Shown here: one piece after another, positions 7,998 to 14,869 of the stretch
Numbering within the stretch: position 1 is the stretch's first letter
How the letters are laid out: every line of letters starts with the position of its first letter
Notes under the pieces: generated by a model
Database searches by the model: none
Told to the model about the DNA's origin: nothing
The model's input: only the letters and a program-made list of their open reading frames with translations
Program-made: the position numbers and the translations under genes
NCBI GenBank assembly: GCA_964242425.1
Contig: CAXTCK010000072.1
Span: 1 to 15,107, forward strand
From: Lichenicola sp964242425
GTDB taxonomy: Bacteria > Pseudomonadota > Alphaproteobacteria > Acetobacterales > Acetobacteraceae
Length of the DNA: 15,107 bases
Direction of reading: 5' to 3'

Positions 7998-8290
7998 TGT
8001 CCCCCGCTCCCGGCGGTGGTGGACTCGATCTTGAGCGGCTTGGTTTTGTCCTCGTACAGCCGTTCCACGGCCGCCGTATCAAGCACGGCGTTGGAACCGG
8101 AAAGGCCGTGGCCCGCGACGGTGTCCACCCTGTCCACCGCCTCGGCGTCGAGATTCGCGCGGTTGACGCCGGTCGCGTGCCAGGTTCCGGTTCGGTTGAA
8201 CGGCTCGCTACAGCCGCCAGCCAGCAATAGCGGAAGGAACCAGAGCCGCGAGACGACAGTCATCGCCTGGAGCCGAGAATGCGCGCTCAT
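7994..8290 (-). CDS. cpaD: Short CpaD-like lipoprotein
   Basis: Encodes 98 residues. The N-terminus (SRLWFLPLLLAGGCSEP) is a lipoprotein signal with a loose lipobox, A-G-G-C, and lipidated Cys27. The mature part has R-T-G-x-W-x-x-x-G-V-N-x-x-N-L (about 33-47) and ends LDTAAVERLYEDKTKPL. This resembles the conserved block of CpaD-type pilus lipoproteins (R-x-G-x-W...G-x-N-x-x-N-L...A-x-x-A-V-x-R). Alphaproteobacterial CpaD proteins are usually about 200 residues or more, so this is a minimal version that seems to keep only the conserved part. It starts in an ATGA overlap with cpaC and ends in a GTGA overlap with cpaE. A role at the outer membrane with the secretin is inferred from position and lipidation. 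The family call is less certain than for its neighbours. Confidence 0.7.
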   Translation of the reverse strand: MSAHSRLQAMTVVSRLWFLPLLLAGGCSEPFNRTGTWHATGVNRANLDAEAVDRVDTVAGHGLSGSNAVLDTAAVERLYEDKTKPLKIESTTAGSGGQ

Positions 8291-9675
8291 CGCACGATAA
8301 ATCCCGCGTCGCCTGGGATCGGCGGCGGCCTACCGTGGCCGAACTGGCGCAGCAGCAGGACGCGCTCCAGATCGTTCGGCGGCACGTAGCCGGCGCCGGC
8401 ATCCTGGATCGCATCGGGATCGCTGGGGGAGCCGACGATGTAAGGCGTGACGATGATCACCAGCTCGGTCTGATTGTGCTGGTAGCTGTCCGAGCGAAAC
8501 AGGGCGCCCAGGATGGGGATCTCGCCCAGGCCGGGGGTGAAATTGTTAGCTTGGCTGGTGCTGTCCTGCAGCAGGCCGGCCATCGCGAAGCTCTGCCCGG
8601 ATCCCAGTTCGATCGTCGTCTCGGCGCGACGAACCGTGAGCGCCGGGATCGACAACGTACTGCCACTTTCCGACAGGGTGATCGCGCCGGCTGAGCTGGT
8701 GGTGGCCAACTCGCTCACCTCCGGGCGAACGTGCAGGCTGATCCGGCCCGAACTCAGCACCGTCGGGACGAAGGACAACGACACTCCGTAGTCCTTGTAC
8801 TCGATCGAGATGGCACCGCTGGTGGCACCCGTCTGCTCGACCGGAATGGGATACTCTCCACCGACCAGGAAGCTGGCACTCTCGCCGCTGCGCGCCGTCA
8901 GGTTGGGCTCGGCTAACACGTGCACAAGATTGTCAGTAGCCAGCGCTTCGAGCACGGTGTCGACGCTGAGGTTATGGCCGGAATAGACGTTGCGGAGCGT
9001 CGACGCGACACCGTTGCCGGTGGCGAAATTGAGAGCGTATTTGCCGATCGTTCCGATTGCGGTCCAGTCAACCCCGAGATCACGCGTCACTTGGCGCGTC
9101 ATCTCGGTGATACGGACCTTCAGGCCAACAGTCGCGCCACTGCCCACCGACATCGCGTTGTCGATCTTTTGGCCACTGGGGATCGCCATGGCCGCTGACG
9201 CCGCGGCCTGTGCAGCGTGAGCGGGATCGGGGGCCGTGCCGCTCAGGACGATGCCCTGAGCTTCCTGATGGACCACCGGTAACGGGGTGGTAACATCTCC
9301 ATAGGATGCGGCGACCGAGCTCACGGCGGCGGACGCATCACTCGTGTTGGCGCCGACGACCACGTCGTACTGGGCGACCGGATGTCCGCTGGCGTCGACG
9401 GCGGCTACCGTGGTATGTCCCTGCTTGAGGCCGAACACGAAGAGGGTGCGGTTACTCGCGGGTCGCACCTCGACCACCTTCGGATCGGCAACGAAGATGT
9501 TGGCGGTTGGTCGCCCAAGGGTGACGATCGAGCCGGTTCCAGCCTCGAGCTGAAGCCATATTGATCCCCATTCCCTGATCGGGGACGGAAGTTGCTGATC
9601 GACTTGCTTGGCGTGCGCCGCCACGGTCGAGGCAGTGAGTATCAGCGCGATCGTCATGATCGGCATGGCGCGCAT
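8287..9675 (-). CDS. cpaC: CpaC/RcpA outer-membrane secretin
   Basis: Encodes 462 residues. A cleavable signal peptide is predicted (MPIMTIALILTASTVAAHA, cut near residue 22). A short pilus-secretin N-domain follows (about 38-110), with LGRPTANIFVADPKVVEVRPASNRTLFVFGLKQGHTTV, typical of CpaC. A BON-like segment (about 130-180) comes next. The secretin domain (about 190-415) contains VHVLAEPNLTARSGESASFLVGGEYPIP and ends with the signature GLGEIPILGALFRSDSY and TELVIIVTPYIV. It forms the outer-membrane ring through which the Flp pilus leaves the cell. The ATG overlaps the cpaB stop by one base (TGATG), and the next in-frame ATGs (codons 4 and 7) are also possible. Length and domain order are normal. 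Confidence 0.96.
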   Translation of the reverse strand: MRAMPIMTIALILTASTVAAHAKQVDQQLPSPIREWGSIWLQLEAGTGSIVTLGRPTANIFVADPKVVEVRPASNRTLFVFGLKQGHTTVAAVDASGHPVAQYDVVVGANTSDASAAVSSVAASYGDVTTPLPVVHQEAQGIVLSGTAPDPAHAAQAAASAAMAIPSGQKIDNAMSVGSGATVGLKVRITEMTRQVTRDLGVDWTAIGTIGKYALNFATGNGVASTLRNVYSGHNLSVDTVLEALATDNLVHVLAEPNLTARSGESASFLVGGEYPIPVEQTGATSGAISIEYKDYGVSLSFVPTVLSSGRISLHVRPEVSELATTSSAGAITLSESGSTLSIPALTVRRAETTIELGSGQSFAMAGLLQDSTSQANNFTPGLGEIPILGALFRSDSYQHNQTELVIIVTPYIVGSPSDPDAIQDAGAGYVPPNDLERVLLLRQFGHGRPPPIPGDAGFIVR

Positions 9676-10595
9676 CAGAATTTATACTCTTTGTCGCCGT
9701 CGCCGCCGAACACATGTACGGATGTGGTGGCAGCGGGAGGCTGTATTCTGGTGAGCGCGTGCATTACGCCTCCTGCCCAAACCGTTGGCGACTTGGATGG
9801 CTTTTCCATTCCTGCAGTTTGCGCACCTAATCCTTGCGATGGTGCTAACGCGGATGGTGACGGTAGACTCGCACAGAGCGCGAGTGCCACCTTACCCAGT
9901 CGCAACGCTACGGCAAGCCGTTCGGCATCTATACTCGACACTTCCACCGTGACCGCGGCCGCAGCCGGGCTCGTCTCGCCGCTGCCCGAGGACCGTTCGC
10001 CGGCCGCTGCGGAGACAACAAGCTGACGGTCGATCGCTAGGACGCGCAGATTGCTCAGGATGATTTCTGCCGCGACCTCCCTCGCCAGGGACATACCCGA
10101 GGGCATCTGCTGCGTCAGGATCAGGTCGAGGTGATCGCCGGGCCAGATCAGGCCCGCATTGGATACGATCTGATCAGGAGATATGGTGAAGGCCCGCATG
10201 CCGGGCTGCAAGATCGTCGCCAGGAAGCCGTGATCGCCCGCCAGCAACAAGTCAGCGAGATCAAGCGGTGCCTCGTGCAGGATCGGCCGGCGGACGAGGG
10301 CTCCTACAAGCCGCGAGCGAACCGCTACGGTATCGATCTCAGCGTCCGACGGCACGACATCCGCCGCCATCGTCACTGTGGAAAGATCTCCAGGACGTAA
10401 GAAGGTCCCAGGAGCCAAGTCGCGCTCGGCAACGAGCAGCCTGACCATGACCGGCGGCGGCTTTGCCAATACGACCGCTCGCGGCACGGGTGGCAGAGAT
10501 GGAGGCAGCGGCTGGTGCATTGCCCGCCAGCCGAACACGCCGAAACCAATGAGTCCGACTGCCGCCAGACCGGATAGAAGTACGCGAGAGATCAC
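9675..10595 (-). CDS. cpaB: CpaB/RcpC pilus assembly protein with SAF domain
   Basis: Encodes 306 residues from a GTG in a GTGA overlap with the cpaA stop, with GGGAAC eight bases upstream. One N-terminal membrane helix (about 4-23) anchors a periplasmic protein. A Pro-rich spacer leads into a SAF-type beta-clip domain (about 50-115) with VRLLVAERDLAPGTFLRPGDLSTVTM. The RcpC/CpaB core (about 125-200) contains MRAFTISPDQIVSNAGLIWPGDHLDLILTQ, whose 'V-x-x-x-G-x-i-x-P-G-D-x-v-D-l-l' pattern is the family hallmark. In Tad systems this protein associates with the secretin complex in the periplasm. The C-terminal stretch (about 205-306) is Ala/Ser-rich and not informative. Order and length agree with cpaB between cpaA and cpaC. 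Confidence 0.94.
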   Translation of the reverse strand: MISRVLLSGLAAVGLIGFGVFGWRAMHQPLPPSLPPVPRAVVLAKPPPVMVRLLVAERDLAPGTFLRPGDLSTVTMAADVVPSDAEIDTVAVRSRLVGALVRRPILHEAPLDLADLLLAGDHGFLATILQPGMRAFTISPDQIVSNAGLIWPGDHLDLILTQQMPSGMSLAREVAAEIILSNLRVLAIDRQLVVSAAAGERSSGSGETSPAAAAVTVEVSSIDAERLAVALRLGKVALALCASLPSPSALAPSQGLGAQTAGMEKPSKSPTVWAGGVMHALTRIQPPAATTSVHVFGGDGDKEYKF

Positions 10596-11104
10596 GGCAG
10601 AAGTTCCCGACCCAGGACGTAGATTGCGCCGCCGGAGATCGCGATCGCGTATGGCACGGAGAAGTGGCGGCGGATGCGGTGGCGCTCGATGCGTAAGACG
10701 CGCCGGACAAAGGCTTTCGGTCGGTCAGAGGTTCTGGCTGGCACCAGACGCCTCAGTGCCCAATATGCCACGCCGAGCAAACCACCGATCGTCGTGACCG
10801 CCAGCACCAGTCCCGGCACGGCGGCGGGCTGCACCAGGAGTGTTGCGGCACCGAGGAGCTTGACGTCGCCGCCGCCCATGACGCCGTGCCGCCAGCAGAC
10901 CATCGTCGGAACGAACACGGCGAGTCCGACGAGGAATGAGGCAGCTAAGGTATGCAGGCCGGTATGCCCGCCTAGCCGCAGCGCGATCCCGACCGCGCCG
11001 AGGGCCAAGCAGAGCCGGTTCGGGACCATGCGCGCCGCAAGATCCGTAGCCGCAGCCAGCAGCAGCAATATAATCGCCGCCGCCAAACAGGACCCAAGGA
11101 CCAT
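10592..11104 (-). CDS. cpaA: CpaA/TadV prepilin peptidase
   Basis: Encodes 170 residues from ATG at 11104, which has GGGAG ten bases upstream and puts the first membrane helix at the N-terminus. An ATG at 11149 would add 15 polar residues with a poorer site and is the alternative. The protein is polytopic and belongs to the A24 family of aspartic prepilin peptidases. The first catalytic Asp lies in ATDLAARMVPNRL (Asp21), the second in the GxGD-type motif MGGGDVKLLGA (Asp80). It lacks the N-terminal methyltransferase-like domain of PilD, as TadV/CpaA proteins do. It should cleave Flp and the pseudopilins TadE and TadF on the cytoplasmic side of the inner membrane. It sits directly after flp, the usual order. 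Confidence 0.93.
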   Translation of the reverse strand: MVLGSCLAAAIILLLLAAATDLAARMVPNRLCLALGAVGIALRLGGHTGLHTLAASFLVGLAVFVPTMVCWRHGVMGGGDVKLLGAATLLVQPAAVPGLVLAVTTIGGLLGVAYWALRRLVPARTSDRPKAFVRRVLRIERHRIRRHFSVPYAIAISGGAIYVLGRELLP

Positions 11105-11178
11105 GTCGTTCCGACTCCCATAGGCCAGCGCGTACCGTTCGGCAGGCATCGAACTCGATGTCTGCCGGATACGGATGA

Positions 11179-11358
11179 TCAGGCGCTGCTGACGTCGCTG
11201 CCGATCTTGAGGAAGATCGTGGTCAGGTTCGTTCCGAGCGTGGTGACCGCACCGACGATGACGACCCCCACCAGGCCGGCGATCAGCGCGTACTCCAGGG
11301 CCGTCACGGCGCGACGGTCGTGCTTCAGGCTCAGGTAGGTCCTCAAGTAAGCGATCAT
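11179..11358 (-). CDS. flp: Flp-type major prepilin
   Basis: A 59-residue protein (MIAYLRTYLSLKHDRRAVTA...LKIGSDVSSA). A short basic leader is followed by the Flp motif: A-VTALEYALIAGLVGVVIVG, with Glu at +5, Tyr at +6 (the 'EY' pair that marks Flp pilins) and one hydrophobic helix. The mature pilin would be 42 residues. The residue before the scissile bond is Ala17 (codon GCC), where most prepilins, including TadE and TadF here, have Gly. GAGGG lies nine bases before the ATG (11368-11372). It is the first gene of the operon, with a promoter-like site about 56 bases upstream and cpaA downstream, so it should be made in the largest amount. The identification is firm. Confidence 0.95.
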   Translation of the reverse strand: MIAYLRTYLSLKHDRRAVTALEYALIAGLVGVVIVGAVTTLGTNLTTIFLKIGSDVSSA

Positions 11359-11410
11359 GATACTCTGCCCTCGTTCGGCGATGAAATAACGATCTGTGGT
11401 TTTACCCGAA

Positions 11411-11421
11411 CTCTATTAGAG
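11411..11421. promoter_or_regulatory. Palindrome overlapping the flp -10 element (possible operator)
   Basis: CTCTA-T-TAGAG is a perfect 11-base dyad with five-base arms. It covers the proposed -10 hexamer of the flp promoter, where a repressor would block transcription. It is short and could be chance in AT-rich DNA. Confidence 0.3.
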
Positions 11422-11442
11422 TGCAACGATTAGGAAAGTCAA
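11414..11442 (-). promoter_or_regulatory. Candidate sigma70-type promoter of the flp-tad operon
   Basis: On the minus strand TTGACT (11442-11437) is followed after 17 bases by CTAATA (11419-11414), or after 16 bases by TCTAAT (11420-11415). The first hexamer matches the -35 consensus at five of six positions. The start of transcription would fall near 11407, leaving a leader of about 50 bases before the flp ATG with GAGGG in place. It is the only good promoter-like pair upstream of flp. Confidence 0.55.
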
Positions 11443-11598
11443 CATAAGGATTTTTATGAGAATAGAAAAAACTCTTGAGTCTTTAACTTTATATTGAGAA
11501 TTAGGGCTTGTTGCGGACCTTAGACGTTCGTCAGTCTTGCTTTAACCCGATCTTTACCTTTCCTCGAACACCATGGCATTGCTTCGCAGCGGTGTGGG

Positions 11599-12861
11599 AT
11601 GGCGGGATATATGACTTCGAGAGCATTTGTCAGCATTGTGCTTTCGACGAACCGGACCGGTAGCTGGGCAGCTTCAGGAATGGCATCCAGGACCGTCTTC
11701 ATCGTGTTCTCGGCGATGTTCGCCTTGCTGTCGGCTTTCATGCTCGTCGGCTACGTCGAGCATCCCCACCCTGCGAACGACTTCTTCGCCTTCCACTCGT
11801 TCTCGTCGTTCGTGCGCTGGCATCGGCCCGTGCTGATCTACGACCAGCGTCTGCTCGAACAATTCCAAGATCTGCCCGGCCACAAGCTGTTCGCCTTCAT
11901 GTATCATCCGGGCATGCTGCTGCTGCTGTGGCCGCTGGCATATCTGCCCTATGTTGCCGGGTACGTCGTTTGGGTGTGCGTCGGCACGGCCGCCTGCTGT
12001 ATCGCCGTCGCGGGATCAAGACGGGGTTGGCCGCTCGCGCTGCTGGTCGTCGTCACGCCGTCGACGCTGTGGACGATCCTGTGCGGGCAGAGCAGCCTGC
12101 TAGTGGCGGCTCTGCTCGTCGGCGGCCTGAGGCTGGCGCCGCACCGCCCTGTCCTAGCCGGTATGCTCATCGGGCTTGCCACCTATAAGCCCCAGCTCGG
12201 TCTTCTGGTTCCTGTGGCGCTGGTCGCGGCCGGACAATGGCGCAGCATCCTGTCGGCTGGGGCAACGACGCTGTGCATCGTCGGACTGAGCACTGCCGCG
12301 TTTGGGATTGATGTTTGGCCGGGCTGGGTCCGGCACCTTCCGTCGATCATGGCAGTCCGATCGGTTCACATGGTCGACTGGGCAAGCCTTCTGGCGACCG
12401 TTTCGGCCAACATTACTTATCTCGGCCTCGGCAGGCACGTGGCCGATGCGATGCAGACGGTGAGCCTGCTCGGTTGCGGCACCCTCACGTGGTGGTGCTT
12501 CCGGCCGAGACCGGCTGCAAGGGAGGACCGGTACCTGCTGTCGGTCTCCGTGCTCGGCATCGCGACCTTTCTCGCAACGCCATTCGCCTTCATCTACGAC
12601 CTGCCGCTGTTCACCGCGGCTGTGCTGCTGTTCGTGGAGGAACGGCGTCGGTCGAACGGCGCGTTCACTTTTAGTGAGATCATGGTCGTGATCGTTGCGC
12701 TGCTGCTGCCGTGGCTGCTGCTGATCCAGGCATTTCAAGGCTGCAGCAGCCTCTTCGTCCTCCTCGCCCTGAGCACCGTCCTCCGCCGTATCCGCCGTCT
12801 TGACGGTGCCGAATGCCCGGGCGCCGTACGACCGCCGACTGCCGCACGCCCTGGCCCATGA
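11599..12861 (+). CDS. GT87-like (DUF2029) polytopic membrane glycosyltransferase
   Basis: Up to 420 residues with about nine to eleven hydrophobic segments. It resembles the GT87 (DUF2029) family of polyprenyl-phosphate-sugar-dependent transferases, whose known members include mycobacterial PimE. Supporting motifs are an early acidic residue in the first outer loop after helix 1 (AND61FFAFHSF), MYHPGMLLLLWPLAYLP (101-117), LCGQSSLLVAALLVGGL (161-177) and AGMLIGLATYKPQLGLLVP (187-205); the 'G-l-x-x-x-K-P-Q' and 'G-Q-x-s' patterns are typical. The donor should be a lipid-linked sugar used on the periplasmic side; the acceptor is unknown. The start is uncertain: ATG at 11599, 11611 and 11680 (codon 28, just before the first helix) all lack a clear ribosome binding site. 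It is divergent from flp across the control region. Confidence 0.78.
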   Translation: MAGYMTSRAFVSIVLSTNRTGSWAASGMASRTVFIVFSAMFALLSAFMLVGYVEHPHPANDFFAFHSFSSFVRWHRPVLIYDQRLLEQFQDLPGHKLFAFMYHPGMLLLLWPLAYLPYVAGYVVWVCVGTAACCIAVAGSRRGWPLALLVVVTPSTLWTILCGQSSLLVAALLVGGLRLAPHRPVLAGMLIGLATYKPQLGLLVPVALVAAGQWRSILSAGATTLCIVGLSTAAFGIDVWPGWVRHLPSIMAVRSVHMVDWASLLATVSANITYLGLGRHVADAMQTVSLLGCGTLTWWCFRPRPAAREDRYLLSVSVLGIATFLATPFAFIYDLPLFTAAVLLFVEERRRSNGAFTFSEIMVVIVALLLPWLLLIQAFQGCSSLFVLLALSTVLRRIRRLDGAECPGAVRPPTAARPGP

Positions 12862-12985
12862 CGCTAGCGATCAACCACCCGCAGCATGCGACCCCGGCAT
12901 CGCACGACTGGAGCCGGCAATATCGATCGCTCAGTTTCGTCAATGCTGGCAGAGGCGATCGGCTTCCTCCTTTAAGGCCCCATCG

Positions 12986-13339
12986 ATGAGCAGCGTTCTT
13001 AGCTTCAAGAGCCAGACCGCCGTGCGGTTAAGATCGAACAGTGCGTTGCTCTTCATCGACGCCATCGACGAGGAGAACGCGGTTGCCCTCTGCCGCATCT
13101 TTGGTGATAGCGGTCCGACAGGGGAAGCACAGCCCTATCCCCTCGACGCGCTTCGAGAGAACGTGCTCCGAACCTCTCAGCGGGCCGATACGCAGCAGGA
13201 TAAAGCGTCTCTAGCCAGATTTCTGTGTCACGTTGGCCTGCACCGATGGCAGACTAGAGTCTTTCACAACCGGCCGCCGCTCGGCGACATCGACGCATTG
13301 ACCTGTACCTGCTGCGGAAACTTTCGTATCCCGGGCTGA
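12986..13339 (+). CDS. Small hypothetical protein with a zinc-ribbon-like motif
   Basis: Encodes 117 residues. I do not recognise a named family. The chosen ATG has AAGG eight bases upstream. The frame is open further back to 12800, but that would overlap the GT87 gene and adds low-complexity residues. The N-terminal half (residues 1-75) is soluble and mixed in charge. The last 40 residues contain C-H-V-G-L-H-R-W and, about 24 residues later, L-T-C-T-C-C-G-N-F-R. This Cys/His...Cys-x-Cys-Cys-Gly layout resembles small zinc-ribbon-like proteins of the 'C-x2-G-x-H-x-W...C-x2-C-G' kind. There is no signal peptide or membrane helix, so it is probably cytoplasmic. It ends three bases before the next gene, so the two are probably co-transcribed. 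Metal binding is inference. Confidence 0.6.
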   Translation: MSSVLSFKSQTAVRLRSNSALLFIDAIDEENAVALCRIFGDSGPTGEAQPYPLDALRENVLRTSQRADTQQDKASLARFLCHVGLHRWQTRVFHNRPPLGDIDALTCTCCGNFRIPG

Positions 13340-13342
13340 CCG

Positions 13343-14839
13343 ATGTTGGAGCACCGCCACGCGGATCGAGACCCGCGGGACGACCGGTTCTGGTCGGTGC
13401 CGCTCCTCGTCTTGGCGACCGCTACCGCAATTTTCGGCGTTCCACTGCTGCTCCGCATTCGGCTGAACCTACAGATCGACTACAATGAGGGCTGGAACGC
13501 GTTCCGGCAGCAGGCGGCCTCGGTGTGGCAGCCGCTCTACGGGGCATCACCGGACATGGCAGTAACGAACTACCCGCCGCTCTCGTTCCACCTCCTGGGC
13601 CTGGCCGGCCGACTCGGCGGCGGCGTCGTGCTGATGGGACGATCCGCCTCAATCCTGGCGATCATCCTGATCAGCCTCATCGCCATGCTGATCGGCTACC
13701 GGCAGTCTGCATCCCGCGCGGTGGCCGCATGCTGCGGCCTGGGCTGGATCGCCGGGATCGAGTTCTGGACGCCGACCCGGATCGGGGCGAACGATCCGCA
13801 GCTGCTGGCAATGGCGTTCCAGTCCGCGTCGCTGCTCGCTTTCCTGTCCTGCTCGGGAAAGACGGTATGCACCGCGTTGTCCGCCCTCCTGGTGACTCTT
13901 GGTCTGTTTAGCAAGCACAACCTGCTGGCACTGCCCTGTGGGCTGACCATCCATCTCCTGCTGGAGCGGGATTGGCGGGCGCTGGCCGTCTGGTCGTCGA
14001 CCGGGCTCGTCACTGGTGCGGTGCTGCTCACCGCCAGCATCCTCCTGGACGGACGCTTCTTCCTAACTCACCTCCTCGCCCCGCGCCTGTTCCTGTTTCA
14101 CCAGGTCCTGGCGATGCCGACGTTGTACGCGATGCTAAGCGCGCCGGCGTTGGTGACGATCGGCATCTGGATCCGGCGAGGCGGCACCGAACGTGTTTTC
14201 TCTCCGCTGGTCCTCATCTGGATTGCCTCGCTTATTGAGATCATAGCGTTCTCCGGCGGTGACGGGGTGGCGAACAACATCTTCCAGGATTCGATCCTGT
14301 TGACCTCATTGCTGCTACCCCCGGCACTCCAGGCGGCCGTGAGGCGCTATGCGCACAGAAACGACCGCACCAGGGCCGTGCTCGCGCTGGTGCCGATGCT
14401 CGTCCTGCCGCTGCTGCTCAGCATCATGGCGCCGTCGAATTGGCACGCTTGGCAGCAGGCGAAGCGGCAGCAGCCGGAGCTGCGTCGAGCAGTGGCATTT
14501 CTCGGTGCCCAGCCAGGGCCGGTGGCTTGCGAAGCCCTGCTGCTCTGCTTCCAGGCCGGGAAGCTCTCGGCGTTCGACACCTATTACGTCCTCGACCAGA
14601 TCCGGTTAGGCCGGCTGCCGTCGCAGCGCATCGACGACCTCATCGCCCGGCAGCAACTTGCCGCGGTCGAAGTCGGCGCGCCAGACGATCCGGAAAGTGG
14701 CGATCCTGCGGATCAGCCGCGGCGTCTGTCGGACTCCTTCATGCGGGCGTTGTGGATGCAATACCGGCCGGTGATGACCACGGGCGGTATGACGATCTTC
14801 GTCCCAATCATCCGCCATGGCCTCCCCGGAAACAGCTGA
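13343..14839 (+). CDS. GT39/PMT-like integral membrane glycosyltransferase
   Basis: Encodes 498 residues. About ten membrane segments occupy residues 17-365, followed by a soluble C-terminal domain of about 130 residues. The first outer loop has QIDYNEGWNAF (45-54), with an Asp/Glu pair where GT-C enzymes keep their catalytic acid, then TNYPPLSFHLLG (75-86), typical of ArnT/PMT-like proteins. NDPQLLAMAFQ (150-160) and LFSKHNLLALP (188-198) recall conserved positions of this superfamily. The C-terminal part (VACEALLLCFQAGKLSAFDTYYVLDQIRLGRL) is a pattern I associate with uncharacterised bacterial relatives. It likely moves a sugar from a polyprenyl carrier on the periplasmic face. Substrate is unknown. 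It starts three bases after the small gene and is the last gene of the plus-strand unit. Confidence 0.72.
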   Translation: MLEHRHADRDPRDDRFWSVPLLVLATATAIFGVPLLLRIRLNLQIDYNEGWNAFRQQAASVWQPLYGASPDMAVTNYPPLSFHLLGLAGRLGGGVVLMGRSASILAIILISLIAMLIGYRQSASRAVAACCGLGWIAGIEFWTPTRIGANDPQLLAMAFQSASLLAFLSCSGKTVCTALSALLVTLGLFSKHNLLALPCGLTIHLLLERDWRALAVWSSTGLVTGAVLLTASILLDGRFFLTHLLAPRLFLFHQVLAMPTLYAMLSAPALVTIGIWIRRGGTERVFSPLVLIWIASLIEIIAFSGGDGVANNIFQDSILLTSLLLPPALQAAVRRYAHRNDRTRAVLALVPMLVLPLLLSIMAPSNWHAWQQAKRQQPELRRAVAFLGAQPGPVACEALLLCFQAGKLSAFDTYYVLDQIRLGRLPSQRIDDLIARQQLAAVEVGAPDDPESGDPADQPRRLSDSFMRALWMQYRPVMTTGGMTIFVPIIRHGLPGNS

Positions 14840-14869
14840 TCCGGTCGAGCCGGCAGCACGGAAACCCGA

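Larger units (their letters stand above)
11401..11520. other. AT-rich divergent control region
   Basis: By direct count, 41 of 120 bases are G or C (about 34%), in sharp contrast with the GC-rich coding DNA on both sides. No reading frame of note crosses it. It lies in the 240-base gap between flp and the divergent glycosyltransferase gene and contains the promoter-like site for flp and small palindromes. Such DNA fits a promoter/operator region and could bind a nucleoid protein, which is inference. Confidence 0.7.

Noticed and set aside
11415..11445. Nine-codon minus-strand peptide (MLTFLIVAL) upstream of flp
   Set aside because: It overlaps the proposed promoter elements themselves, has no ribosome binding site and would lie mostly before the transcription start.
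11464..11486. AAA-A-ACTC-TT-GAGT-C-TTT dyad in the AT-rich spacer as a terminator
   Set aside because: The stem is four base pairs interrupted by a mismatch with a two-base loop, and it lies upstream of both divergent genes, so it is unlikely to terminate anything.
12800..12985. Extension of the small plus-strand gene back to 12800
   Set aside because: It would overlap the end of the GT87 gene, is compositionally odd, and the ATG at 12986 has its own AAGG ribosome binding site.
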